A stretch of DNA of 64,000 nt from assembly GCA_022563855.1 (NCBI GenBank), contig JADFMN010000001.1, positions 62,001 to 126,000 on the forward strand, read 5' to 3'. The notes under the pieces were generated by a model. The model ran no database searches and was not told where the DNA came from. It saw nothing but the letters and a program-made list of their open reading frames with translations. Positions 41,273 to 49,438 of this stretch are shown one piece after another. Each line of letters starts with the position of its first letter. Positions within the stretch are counted from its first letter, which is position 1. The translations under genes were made by a program, and so were the position numbers. The stretch comes from Armatimonadota bacterium. Lineage in GTDB: Bacteria > Armatimonadota > Fimbriimonadia > Fimbriimonadales > Fimbriimonadaceae.

Positions 41273-43080
41273 ATGGCGACAGGTGGGAGTTCCTGCCTGT
41301 TCCGCAATATCTTGAACAGGAACGTGATCGGCTCGTCCCCAGCCTTGAAATCCATGATGTACGGGTTTTTCGGTCTCGGAATCGGAGTGTGCACGTCGTG
41401 GTACCAGAGCTTCTTTTCGCCATCGAGCCACACGACCATGGCAACGCCGGCAGCCGCCACAAGGCGGTAACTGCCCGACTTTGGAAACACGGCCTTCGAC
41501 CACAGATAGACGACGCCCGGGCCTGTCTTGAACAGCGGTTCGGCGTCAAAGACGACGCCAGGGAAGTGTTGTTCGCTCCACTGCACCGGCAAGTCGCTGC
41601 GGCCATTGAATATCTCGTCGACGCTGAACTTGGTTTCGGCTTGGAACTTGTGTTCGTAGCCGGAGCCGTCGTGATTCACGAACGGACCGACCGTGTACCA
41701 GAGCTGAGAGCCGAAGATCGGGATCAAGACCTCATATTTGTTTAGCTTGAGACGCAGGTTCGCAAGGCTCGCCTCGTGCCTCTTCGGTGGTTCGACGACC
41801 GCTGGAAACGACGTGCTTTGGCCGGGCTCGAGCCTTGTGCTAGCCAGCTTCGTAGCGATCTTCCACCCTTCCGGGGCGGTCAGCTGTGAACGAATCTCCT
41901 CGTCCGAGGTTCCAATGTTCGTGAATGTCAAGGCCATTCGCAACTGCTTTCCAGGCCGGACGATGGGCGGATCGATGTACCGGGCGGACAAGCGGATGTT
42001 CTCAATCTCCGTGATCGATTCGTTCGGCGCTTGAGCAAGGAGTTCCGCCAATTTTTCAGGAAACTCTGGCGCGGGCGGCTCGGCGACCGGTTGCTCCTCC
42101 TCCTGCGCCTCAGCGTCAGGACTAGGTTCCGGCGGTGCGGGGGCCGTTGCCTTGCCAAACTGCTTGCAGTCGTTGGCAATCTGATCGACGAACTTGGCGA
42201 TTGTCGCCGGAGGATCGACGTTGCCGATGCCGTGCCCTGCAACGAAGTTAGCCCCGAGCGGCTTCAGCCAGGGTTCGGGAACCGAACCAGATAACGCCGC
42301 AGAGATCGCGCCGCAAGCCAAGCCGGACTGTCCCGAAGCGCCACAGCAGCCTGCGGTCGTCAGCACTGAGGGTTCGAAGTCTCCCTTGCCGTTCAGCAGG
42401 CCTAAGAGAATCCAACTGAACGTGAGGCTGGCGTCCAAGTCGTCCGTCACGCCGATGCTGGAAGCAAGCGTCTCCCTCACTACCGTCACTCCATCCGGAT
42501 TGGACAGGCTCTGCATCAACATGGGCAAAGCCTCAAGGATTCGGCTCTCCTTCGGCAGGCAATCAGTCGCAACGCGAACGAGGTCGGTTAGCTGAACGCC
42601 CGGTGCTGCAGAGGCCATCATGCGGGCGAGGGCGACGGCGGACCAAACGCCGTCGCCTGCGTGATCGATCGACGCGTCGTAGTAGGCGTACTCTGTCGCA
42701 GCGTTTGGATCTCCGTGGAACGCGATCCCCCAATAGATCGCCCGGCCGATCGCCTGCGATCCGGTAGGCAACGGATTTGCAAACGACCCGGAGATCGGAG
42801 AGCTCAACCCGCGAGCAGCGTTGGAAAGGCCGAACGCCGACTCGTCGACAGGGTAGTTCCAATTTGCGAGCAGCGATTGGCTGACCGTCTGGGCTGACTT
42901 CTCCGACCGAATGTGCTGCGACCAGACAAGCCACGCCTCCAACGCTTCAGATTGTGCCATCCGCGCTGGGATAGGCTCGTAGAACGATAGCTTGCGGAGT
43001 TTCGAGCCGCCCTTGTGCGGCGCGCCAAGCGTGGCGCCGACGAGAGCGCCCTGGATTGCAGCCCGGATGAAGTCGGCCAT
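41212..43080 (-). CDS. Degenerate ADP-ribosylglycohydrolase-like protein with C-terminal beta domains
   Basis: From ATG 43080 the first 310 residues resemble the all-helical ADP-ribosylglycohydrolase fold (ADFIRAAIQGALVGATLGAPHKG, AIGRAIYWGIAFHGDPNAATEYAYYDASIDHAGDGVWSAVALA, GLACGAISAALSGSVPEPWL). The metal-binding D-T-D-T signature expected before the G-A-x-x-G-A helix reads GCCGASGQ, and no N-terminal S-D-D-T is seen, so hydrolase activity is doubtful. A Pro/Glu-rich linker (about 320-350) leads to a beta-sandwich region with LRMALTFTNIGTSDEEI and a C-terminal part (YLWSKAVFPKSGSYRLVAAAGVAMVVWLDGEKKLW) like PA14-type carbohydrate-binding domains. No signal peptide is obvious. Confidence 0.65.
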   Translation of the reverse strand: MADFIRAAIQGALVGATLGAPHKGGSKLRKLSFYEPIPARMAQSEALEAWLVWSQHIRSEKSAQTVSQSLLANWNYPVDESAFGLSNAARGLSSPISGSFANPLPTGSQAIGRAIYWGIAFHGDPNAATEYAYYDASIDHAGDGVWSAVALARMMASAAPGVQLTDLVRVATDCLPKESRILEALPMLMQSLSNPDGVTVVRETLASSIGVTDDLDASLTFSWILLGLLNGKGDFEPSVLTTAGCCGASGQSGLACGAISAALSGSVPEPWLKPLGANFVAGHGIGNVDPPATIAKFVDQIANDCKQFGKATAPAPPEPSPDAEAQEEEQPVAEPPAPEFPEKLAELLAQAPNESITEIENIRLSARYIDPPIVRPGKQLRMALTFTNIGTSDEEIRSQLTAPEGWKIATKLASTRLEPGQSTSFPAVVEPPKRHEASLANLRLKLNKYEVLIPIFGSQLWYTVGPFVNHDGSGYEHKFQAETKFSVDEIFNGRSDLPVQWSEQHFPGVVFDAEPLFKTGPGVVYLWSKAVFPKSGSYRLVAAAGVAMVVWLDGEKKLWYHDVHTPIPRPKNPYIMDFKAGDEPITFLFKILRNRQELPPVAIYFLAEDGLLVQPTEFLRMS

Positions 43081-43100
43081 CGACGAACATTGTAACCGTT

Positions 43101-43129
43101 CGGACACTCGCTTTGCCGGGTAGTACAAT
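43101..43129 (+). promoter_or_regulatory. Promoter of the PAP2 gene, apparently leaderless
   Basis: CGGACA at 43101-43106 and TACAAT at 43124-43129 are separated by exactly 17 bases. The GTG start codon follows only five bases later, so the transcript would begin at or just inside the start codon. No ribosome binding site is possible. Confidence 0.5.
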
Positions 43130-43134
43130 GGGCC

Positions 43135-43695
43135 GTGCGAGAGATCGACCTAATCATCTTCAGGTGGATCAACAACTGGCCGGAATGGTTGGAACCCCTG
43201 ATGATGTTTTTCAGCGAAGGGAACAAGCAGTGGTGGGTTCGGCTCTCGCTGCTGGCCCTGTTGATCTACTGGATTTACCGTCCTAAGACGAGGCCGGCGG
43301 CGATTCTCGCCATGGTCGCGTGGCCGGTGGCAAACGCCTTGTGCGACGTTCTCAAGTCGACGTTTCAATTGACCAGGCCGCTGGCTGATCTCGCGGAGCT
43401 GAACGCTCGCCTGGAGCTCACCAGTTTCGGGACGGCCAGCGCGCACGCGGCGACGATGATGTCGATCGCAATGGTGTTCCTGTTCTACAACCGCACGCTT
43501 GGCTGGACTTGGTTCGGTGTTGCGATCATAGTGGGTTTGTCGAGGATTTTCGTCGGTGTTCACTACCCGTACCAGGTGCTGCTGGGCTGGGGGATCGGAG
43601 CGTTCGTTGGCTTCGTGGCGGTCAAGAGCTGGCAGGCGTACATCAGTCGTCGACGTCCAAGTCGGGCCGACGAATCACCGGCAACGGATCAGTAA
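43135..43695 (+). CDS. PAP2-type membrane phosphatase
   Basis: PAP2 enzymes dephosphorylate lipid phosphates such as undecaprenyl pyrophosphate or phosphatidylglycerol phosphate at the membrane. The 186-residue product starts at GTG 43135 and has about five helices. The three catalytic motifs are visible: KSTFQLTRP (K-x6-RP), the middle motif GTASAHA in place of the common P-S-G-H, and SRIFVGVHYPYQVL (S-R-x5-H-x3). Substrate not determinable. Its 3' end overlaps the convergent GerMN gene by 53 bases. Confidence 0.88.
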   Translation: MREIDLIIFRWINNWPEWLEPLMMFFSEGNKQWWVRLSLLALLIYWIYRPKTRPAAILAMVAWPVANALCDVLKSTFQLTRPLADLAELNARLELTSFGTASAHAATMMSIAMVFLFYNRTLGWTWFGVAIIVGLSRIFVGVHYPYQVLLGWGIGAFVGFVAVKSWQAYISRRRPSRADESPATDQ

Positions 43696-44173
43696 GATCG
43701 ATGTTGCCGAACGTCTCCAAGGGTCTGCCGCCTGCGTAGAACTTTGCAAATTCGATCTCGGGGAACTGTCCGAGTGTGACGAGCAGGCCATTCACGAGGA
43801 TCTGTTCGTCCTCGGTGCCGTACGACCGGCGGAACTCGCTGCTAAAATACACGCTTGCGATACCGTTGTTCAACTCGATTTTCTCAGCAACGGCGTCTGA
43901 CGGCACGACGTCGAGCTGGTCGAGGAAGAGGTTTACGGCGAACACCGTTTGATCGACCCCTTCCGGTACTTTGACCGGTTCGGAACTGAAGTCGAGCTTC
44001 TCGTCATACGTCGGTATCACGAGAGTGACGCTGCCATCGACGAGAGTCTCCTCTTCTCGCGGGATTTCGTCTGCTGGCGCAAACTTCACGTACGCGGCGA
44101 TGCCGAGAACGACGACCGCCGCGAGAACGAGCACGACGCCTACCGGCGACTTTCCAGAGTTAGTTCGTGTCAT
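43643..44173 (-). CDS. GerMN domain lipid-anchored or membrane protein
   Basis: One N-terminal helix (VGVVLVLAAVVVLGIAAYVKF) anchors a single GerMN domain: VTLVIPTYDEKLDFSSEPVKVPEGVD, TVFAVNLFLDQLD, KIELNNGIASVYFSSEFRRSYGTEDEQILVNGLLVTLGQFPEIEFAKFYAGGRPLETFG. GerMN domains occur in spore germination GerM and in many non-spore cell-envelope proteins. Its start overlaps the preceding amidase gene by 14 bases, which supports a peptidoglycan-linked role. No other sporulation gene is seen. Confidence 0.88.
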   Translation of the reverse strand: MTRTNSGKSPVGVVLVLAAVVVLGIAAYVKFAPADEIPREEETLVDGSVTLVIPTYDEKLDFSSEPVKVPEGVDQTVFAVNLFLDQLDVVPSDAVAEKIELNNGIASVYFSSEFRRSYGTEDEQILVNGLLVTLGQFPEIEFAKFYAGGRPLETFGNIDLTDPLPVIRRPDLDVDD

Positions 44174-45830
44174 CGCCTAAGAACACCTTTAGTCCCTTCA
44201 CGATCGCCTTCGCGACCGACTCCTGAAATTCGAGCTCCTGTACCCGGACCCTGTCGTACGAATGGTTCAGGAACCCCAGCTCTATCAACACGGCGGGCAT
44301 CTCGGTAAATCGTAGCACGGCGAACCCCTTCACGCTGTAGATTCGGCTATCGCTCCAGACTCCCATATCCGGAATCTTGCTGACTCCGGCGATCTCTGTC
44401 TGTATGCACTGGGCTAGGAAACGAGAGGTCGCCTGCTGCATGTGAAAGAACGTCATTCCACCCGATCGGGTCTCTGCCACTCGATTTGAGTTGTGATGGA
44501 TGCTGATGAAAAGGTCGGCGTCGCTTCCGTTCGCCATATCCGCCCTCTCTTGCAGGCCCACCTCAGAGTCGTCGCCACGAGTGACGATCACTGATGCTCC
44601 GGCTGCCGTCAGTTCGGCTACGAGGAGATCGGAGAGCTGTAGATTCAAGTCCTTCTCATCCAAGCCGTTCCAAATCGTGCCCGTTTGTTCGCCTCCGTGT
44701 CCGGCATCGACGACGATCACCTTGTTCGTAAGGCTGCCTGACGCCTCAGACGGTCGAAAGAAACGCAGCGTGATCAATCGTTCGTTGTTCTTCAGCTCGA
44801 ACGCCAGCGGCTGGAGGAGGTTGAAGACGATGTGGACGTTCCCGTGGCCGTCGTCCGTGATCATGGCGGATTGCAACAGATCGGAGTCGTACACTTGCAC
44901 CGCGCCGGGACGGGTCGCGCTTGCGCCTGACACGACCAGCTCGATCTTGCCGGGATTGATGTACTTGGCGGTTGGCCCGGCCGTCAGAGAGCCGGTGAAC
45001 GGCAGCATGAGTACGATCTCCTGCTCCGATGCAGAAGCGATGTTTGGAATGGAAATGACGGCGGTGGGATCGACGTCCAGCTCGTCGGCCGGTTCATCCG
45101 GCGGCTCTTGGCCAACGATGCCACCGATGGAGCCAGGGTCGCCGGACTGTTGCCCTGCGTTTGGCGGCTCGACGTCGGGGTCCTCCGGCTCGTCAGGCTG
45201 GGCGTTCGCGCCAAACTGTATCGTGAAATGTCGCGCCGGGCTTAGCGTCGGAACGTACTGGTCGGCCATTTCAGGAGACTCGATGACGACGCGCACGATC
45301 TCCGGCTTGAACTGGCCGATGCGCCAGCCGTCTGGCAGATCTCCGATCTGATCACGTGAAAACACCGCTCCTCGCAGATCAACGATGAACCGAACGGGAT
45401 CGTCAAGCTTGAAGAAGACGGGCAGCACCGGGAGCGTGGCGTCGATCCGCAGTCCAGCCTCGGTCCGCTCGACGTTGCGAACGACGCTTCGCACGATCAA
45501 GAGCAGGCCGCTCTCGTCCCAGGAAAGGTTCGCGCCAAACAGTCGCCCAGCCTCGTGCAGCGAGACCATCTTGCGCTCTTCGATCATCTGGAAGGGAAGC
45601 GTAATATCGCGATCGCCGTCTGACACATGGAGTTCGCCATCGGTGGCATTGGTCCCAAACCCCCAGGCATCGAGCAACGACGGGGCGATCCAGCATTCGT
45701 CATCCATGCGAACGCTATCGTCCTCGAACGTACCGTGGAATGTGAAATCGACAGCAACAGCGATCGGGCCATCTGCCCAGGCTGCCGTCATCACCATCCA
45801 TGGAAGCAGAGCGGCAAGCCAACGCCTCAT
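44160..45830 (-). CDS. N-acetylmuramoyl-L-alanine amidase with AMIN domain
   Basis: The enzyme cleaves the amide bond between MurNAc and the stem peptide in peptidoglycan. A signal peptide (LAALLPWMVMTAAWA) is followed by a copper-amine-oxidase-N-like region (about 20-115), an AMIN domain (about 120-210, RFIVDLRGAVFSRDQIGDLPDGWRIGQF), a Pro/Glu/Asp-rich linker, a second AMIN-like stretch (about 275-355), and a C-terminal Amidase-3 domain: VIVVDAGHGGEQTG (zinc His and acidic partner), DADLFISIHHNSN and MPAVLIELGFLNH (catalytic Glu). It is co-transcribed with the GerMN gene. A TACAAT box lies about 16 bases before the start. Confidence 0.92.
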   Translation of the reverse strand: MRRWLAALLPWMVMTAAWADGPIAVAVDFTFHGTFEDDSVRMDDECWIAPSLLDAWGFGTNATDGELHVSDGDRDITLPFQMIEERKMVSLHEAGRLFGANLSWDESGLLLIVRSVVRNVERTEAGLRIDATLPVLPVFFKLDDPVRFIVDLRGAVFSRDQIGDLPDGWRIGQFKPEIVRVVIESPEMADQYVPTLSPARHFTIQFGANAQPDEPEDPDVEPPNAGQQSGDPGSIGGIVGQEPPDEPADELDVDPTAVISIPNIASASEQEIVLMLPFTGSLTAGPTAKYINPGKIELVVSGASATRPGAVQVYDSDLLQSAMITDDGHGNVHIVFNLLQPLAFELKNNERLITLRFFRPSEASGSLTNKVIVVDAGHGGEQTGTIWNGLDEKDLNLQLSDLLVAELTAAGASVIVTRGDDSEVGLQERADMANGSDADLFISIHHNSNRVAETRSGGMTFFHMQQATSRFLAQCIQTEIAGVSKIPDMGVWSDSRIYSVKGFAVLRFTEMPAVLIELGFLNHSYDRVRVQELEFQESVAKAIVKGLKVFLGDDTN

Positions 45831-45907
45831 TCCATTGAGTTTCTCTATTGTACTAGAAGACGGCCTCAGACGGCTGTGGTTTCACTGTAGTACAATTCTA
45901 CGGGTCC

Positions 45908-45983
45908 GGGCGATTAGCTCAGCTGGTAGAGCGCCTCGTTTACACCGAGGATGTCGGGGGTTCGAGTCCCTCATCGCCTACCA
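45908..45983 (+). tRNA. tRNA-Val, anticodon TAC
   Basis: Acceptor GGGCGAT/ATCGCCT, D stem GCTC/GAGC, anticodon stem CCTCG/CGAGG with loop TTTACAC (anticodon TAC), T stem GGGGG/CCCTC with loop TTCGAGT, discriminator A and encoded CCA. TACAAT at 45891-45896 is a plausible -10 box. The convergent TPR gene ends three bases beyond. Confidence 0.96.
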
Positions 45984-45985
45984 CC

Positions 45986-46906
45986 TCACTCAGGGGCTAG
46001 GGCCAGCTTGCGCATTTCGTACTGCTGCGACACGGCCCAAGTTCCGCCAGGCTCCCTTTCTTCGGTCACCACCAGTGCCCTTGAGGCGCCGGTTGATCTG
46101 ATGCGCTTGCGTACTTGGATCAGTTCCGTTTGGTCCTTTCTGCTGCCGATCAGCTCGACAGTGTCGGAGGTGCCCGTAGCGCTTCCGTCGAACACAGTGC
46201 CTTCTTCGGTCGCGCCAGCGACCAGCCACGCCCCGTCGCCCTTCGAATAGTAGTACATCAGGCTGGATACCAAATCGGTGCCGATAATCGTTCTTTCATT
46301 CAAAGAGAACCCTTGAGTGGCGAACCTGTATTCAATCCGCCCTACGGGTCCGCCTTCCTGCCACAGCGCCCACGTTCCTTCGAGTACGTCGAGAGCGTTC
46401 CCGGCGGGGAAGCGACCGACCGGCTCGCTAATCATCTGCAGTAGCTCTGCGTACTCGTCGGTATTGCGGATCCTATTGAGGTCTGAGTCGCTCTCGAAAT
46501 TCTGAACGTCGGTGAACCCCGCTTCAACAGCTCGCTTCAGCGTTCCAAGTCCGTCTTTCTCACGGCCCAGCAGCACCTCTGCACAAGCCTTGTTGTAGAG
46601 GACGAAGTGCGGCGCGTAAGACCGATCTGCAGCCTCGTCGTACGCGGTGATCGCGTTCTTGTACTGTTTGAGATTGTGAAGGGAGTACGCGAGCCGGAAC
46701 CACGACCGAGCGTCGTCGGGATCGCTCTTCACAATCGCCTTGTAGCCGTCCGCAGCCTCGTTGTACCGGCGAGCGCGGAAATCTGCCTGGGCTTCGGTGC
46801 GCTCAGCGGACATTTGTTGCGCCGTAGAGTCTCCCGCAAGCAGCAGTAGGCACACGATCACGATTACAGCCCCAAGCACCGTGGGACGCGACAAGGATCG
46901 AGACAT
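45986..46906 (-). CDS. Secreted TPR-repeat protein (paralogue of 48439-49356)
   Basis: A signal peptide (VLGAVIVIVCLLLLAGDSTA) precedes TPR-like helices (AQADFRARRYNEAADGYKAIVKSDPDDARSWFRLAYSLHNLKQYKNAITAYDEAADR). A linker has LLGREKDGLGTLKRAVEAGFTDVQNFESDSDLNRIRNTDEYAELL, and the C-terminal beta domain begins VLEGTWALWQEGGPVGRIEYRF, similar to DUF1579-type domains. The arrangement matches the gene at 48439. TPRs mediate protein contacts; the C-terminal ligand is unknown. Confidence 0.75.
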   Translation of the reverse strand: MSRSLSRPTVLGAVIVIVCLLLLAGDSTAQQMSAERTEAQADFRARRYNEAADGYKAIVKSDPDDARSWFRLAYSLHNLKQYKNAITAYDEAADRSYAPHFVLYNKACAEVLLGREKDGLGTLKRAVEAGFTDVQNFESDSDLNRIRNTDEYAELLQMISEPVGRFPAGNALDVLEGTWALWQEGGPVGRIEYRFATQGFSLNERTIIGTDLVSSLMYYYSKGDGAWLVAGATEEGTVFDGSATGTSDTVELIGSRKDQTELIQVRKRIRSTGASRALVVTEEREPGGTWAVSQQYEMRKLALAPE

Positions 46907-46952
46907 CTATCAGTAGTATGCAGCGTTTGGCGCCATTGTTCCGTTTAAGCGG

Positions 46953-48416
46953 CTAGTCGGCAGATTCTTCGAGAAGACGATCGAACAAACGCACCATCGC
47001 GAGGGTGTCGCGCTCGCAGTACTCCTCGAGCGCTTCTCGGATACTCGCCCTGGATTGCGCGGTCAATCCGTCGCCGATCAGCCGCTGGAATTGGTATGCG
47101 GCAACGTCGCCTCCTTGGATCTCCAAGTCGTCGTAGCTGAGGTCGGGGACGATCGCCGGCAGCACGCTCTTGATCGAAAAGCTGCCGTGAAAGCCCGGAT
47201 GGTAGTAATGCTTCTTGATAACCGCGAGCAGATCGAAACCTTGTTTCTCAAAGGCCTCCAGTGCAAGGTCTGCGTTCGGAACGGTGTGCGAGGCTAACTC
47301 CTTGAGCCGGCTGACTTCGTAGTTCGAGTAGTACACAAAGGTCGCCGCCGACTGCACCGCGTTCCAGAGGCTGGTCGTAAACTCCTTCCGAGGATCGTGG
47401 GATCCGTCGGCCAGGAACGACTTGTGCACTGGTTCGGCACCTGGTTTGGAAACGATGTGCAGCGACCATTGGAACGGCAGAATCTGAAACGGCCTGACGC
47501 CTGCATACGGCGGGATCGCGACCGAGAGCGCCTCGAAGTCGACGAAGTGCAGCGGATACGGCAGATTCCGCAAAACGGCGCCGAGATCGTCGCTGACGAA
47601 AGGCGCGTCGAAGCGCACGACATCGGCGATCTTTCTTTGCGTAGGCGTCAGCTTTTCGTCCTGCGGTATTTGATCGATGGACGCGATGCCGGATCGGCGA
47701 AACTCAACGACTCGCTCGGCCTTTATCCGCGGAAGTTGGACAAGGTCGTGTTCGACGGCAACCTCGTGACAGTAGTCGTAAAAGGTGCACTTCGGTCTGA
47801 GGCAATGCACGTTCGTCTCGACTTGTGGCTCTGGGCCCGCAATTAGCTCAACAACTTCGTGCAGTTCGCCTTGCAAGTTTGGCAATCGATGGAACACATC
47901 CTCCGTCACGTCGACCGTCTTGAAGAACCGCTCGTGGTCTATTTGGCCCGCAGAGCCGACGTACCCCTTGTCAATATGGATTAGTGACGCCTTCATGACC
48001 CTCACGCCACACTCCAACAGGGCAGCGACCTGAAAGGCAATGTCGTCCAAGTAGCTCTTGTTTACCGCGCCGCCGCTCTTGACCTCGATCAGGTGCCAGG
48101 CCTCCTCTTCGCGAACCAGGATATCCGGCCTGCATGCAATTCGCTCGTTTGAGAACGCCGCTTCGAAGAGGCAGTCCGCACCGTCTGCCATCGCCTTGGC
48201 CGTGGCGGAAGTCGCCGCCGGCCAGTCGCTGGAAGGAGTCTCGATCAGCACACCGGTGAAAAGTCTGCGCGCGAGCTGGCCGACGTGTCGCCCAGTTTCC
48301 ATGCGCGCTAGCTCATCTGGCTTGAGAGGCGCGGCCAAATCCTTTCGATGAACGGACAACCATGCGCGCTTGGTGCACGTTGAGGCGCTCAGGAATTGAT
48401 GCTTCGTTATCGGCAC
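46953..48416 (-). CDS. Cas4-like PD-(D/E)XK nuclease fused to DUF2779
   Basis: The 487-residue product combines two nuclease-like halves. The N-terminal part has Cys14 and a Cys205/210/216 group (CLRPKCTFYDYC), the spacing of a Cas4/AddB-like [4Fe-4S] cluster, around the PD-(D/E)XK core CRPDILV...WHLIEVKSG (Asp98, Glu111, Lys113). The C-terminal DUF2779 half has LHFVDFEAL near residue 290, FVYYSNYEVSRLKELA, and YCERDTLAMVRLF, an arrangement like DEDD exonucleases. It is not next to CRISPR or phage genes; cellular role unknown, DNA repair or defence possible. Next gene upstream is a TPR protein on the same strand. Confidence 0.8.
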   Translation of the reverse strand: MPITKHQFLSASTCTKRAWLSVHRKDLAAPLKPDELARMETGRHVGQLARRLFTGVLIETPSSDWPAATSATAKAMADGADCLFEAAFSNERIACRPDILVREEEAWHLIEVKSGGAVNKSYLDDIAFQVAALLECGVRVMKASLIHIDKGYVGSAGQIDHERFFKTVDVTEDVFHRLPNLQGELHEVVELIAGPEPQVETNVHCLRPKCTFYDYCHEVAVEHDLVQLPRIKAERVVEFRRSGIASIDQIPQDEKLTPTQRKIADVVRFDAPFVSDDLGAVLRNLPYPLHFVDFEALSVAIPPYAGVRPFQILPFQWSLHIVSKPGAEPVHKSFLADGSHDPRKEFTTSLWNAVQSAATFVYYSNYEVSRLKELASHTVPNADLALEAFEKQGFDLLAVIKKHYYHPGFHGSFSIKSVLPAIVPDLSYDDLEIQGGDVAAYQFQRLIGDGLTAQSRASIREALEEYCERDTLAMVRLFDRLLEESAD

Positions 48417-48438
48417 AGTCGCCGGAATCGTACCAGTT

Positions 48439-49356
48439 TCAGAAGTTCACGCGGCTGCCGGACGAGGCCGGTTTCAGAATGTGCGTAACAGTGGGGAACC
48501 AGATGAACGCGTCTTCGTCCTGAGCGTCGTTGATGCTGTATTCGAGGTTTCCATCGCGCAATCTGATCTCGATTCTGCGAACGCGCTGTGTGCCGTCCAG
48601 CAGCTTCAGGACACCCTCGATCGAGATGTGCTGCGCGATCTGAACGACGCCTCGGAAGACGCGGCCGTTGCCGTCGATGTACCGGTAGTTCCAATCTCCG
48701 GTCGCCGGGTCGCGCAGCCAAACGCCGCGCGCGCCGCCAGTCGCAATCCCCGCCCACCTCTCTTCAATCCCAGCGCCGTCGCCTCTGCGGACGAAGTCCA
48801 CGCGCAAGTTCTGACTAGCGGTCCATCGACCTTGCAGCAAACTGAGGTCTTCGTCGAAGCCCGGTGCCGACTGTTCGTCTCCTGACAGCAACGCCGCAAA
48901 TCCCGACAGCCGACGCACCGCCGCAAAATCCTCCGCATCTTCTATACGCCCGAGGTCCGTAAAGCCTGCTTCGAGCGCGTCGCGGAGCCAGTTCAAGGCG
49001 AGCTCAGGCTCTCCGATCTTCGCGTATTCGCTGGCCACGAGATACCGGACTTCGGCGGAAAGGTAGTCCGCATCGTCCGCATCCATGAACGCACGGATCG
49101 CTTCGTCAGACTGTCCGAGCTTCTGGTGCGCGATCCCCTTGTAGTACAGGTTCTTGCCGCCGTCGGTGTCGAGGTCCATTCGGTCGAAGTACGTCAGCAA
49201 CAGCTCGTAATCTCCAGCGCGCATCGCAGCGTTGACTTCCGCCTGCGTCGGAATGTCCAGCCTTAGCTTGATGAATACACCAGCCACTGCGGCGACGACT
49301 ACAAAGCACGATGCCGCGATCAGGAGCGTCTTCTTCTTCTTGGGCGTCAGATTCAT
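48439..49356 (-). CDS. Membrane-anchored TPR-repeat protein
   Basis: One N-terminal helix (LLIAASCFVVVAAVAGVFI) follows a lysine-rich start. TPR-like repeats (AGDYELLLTYFDRMDLDTDGGKNLYYKGIAHQKLGQSDEAIRAFMDA, then SEYAKIGEPELALNWLRDALEAGFTDLGRIEDAEDFAAVRRL) lead to a C-terminal beta domain beginning LLQGRWTASQNLRVDFV. The L-R-D/K-R-A-x-E-A-G-F-T-D segment is shared with the 45986 protein, so the two are paralogues with the nuclease gene between them. Envelope-associated scaffold role inferred. Confidence 0.75.
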   Translation of the reverse strand: MNLTPKKKKTLLIAASCFVVVAAVAGVFIKLRLDIPTQAEVNAAMRAGDYELLLTYFDRMDLDTDGGKNLYYKGIAHQKLGQSDEAIRAFMDADDADYLSAEVRYLVASEYAKIGEPELALNWLRDALEAGFTDLGRIEDAEDFAAVRRLSGFAALLSGDEQSAPGFDEDLSLLQGRWTASQNLRVDFVRRGDGAGIEERWAGIATGGARGVWLRDPATGDWNYRYIDGNGRVFRGVVQIAQHISIEGVLKLLDGTQRVRRIEIRLRDGNLEYSINDAQDEDAFIWFPTVTHILKPASSGSRVNF

Positions 49357-49438
49357 TCTGGGTAGTTACGAAACGTCTGACGGGCAGCGGTAGTTCCGGC
49401 GCGAGGTATCACGGTAGCATATCCGGGCGAGCCCACCT

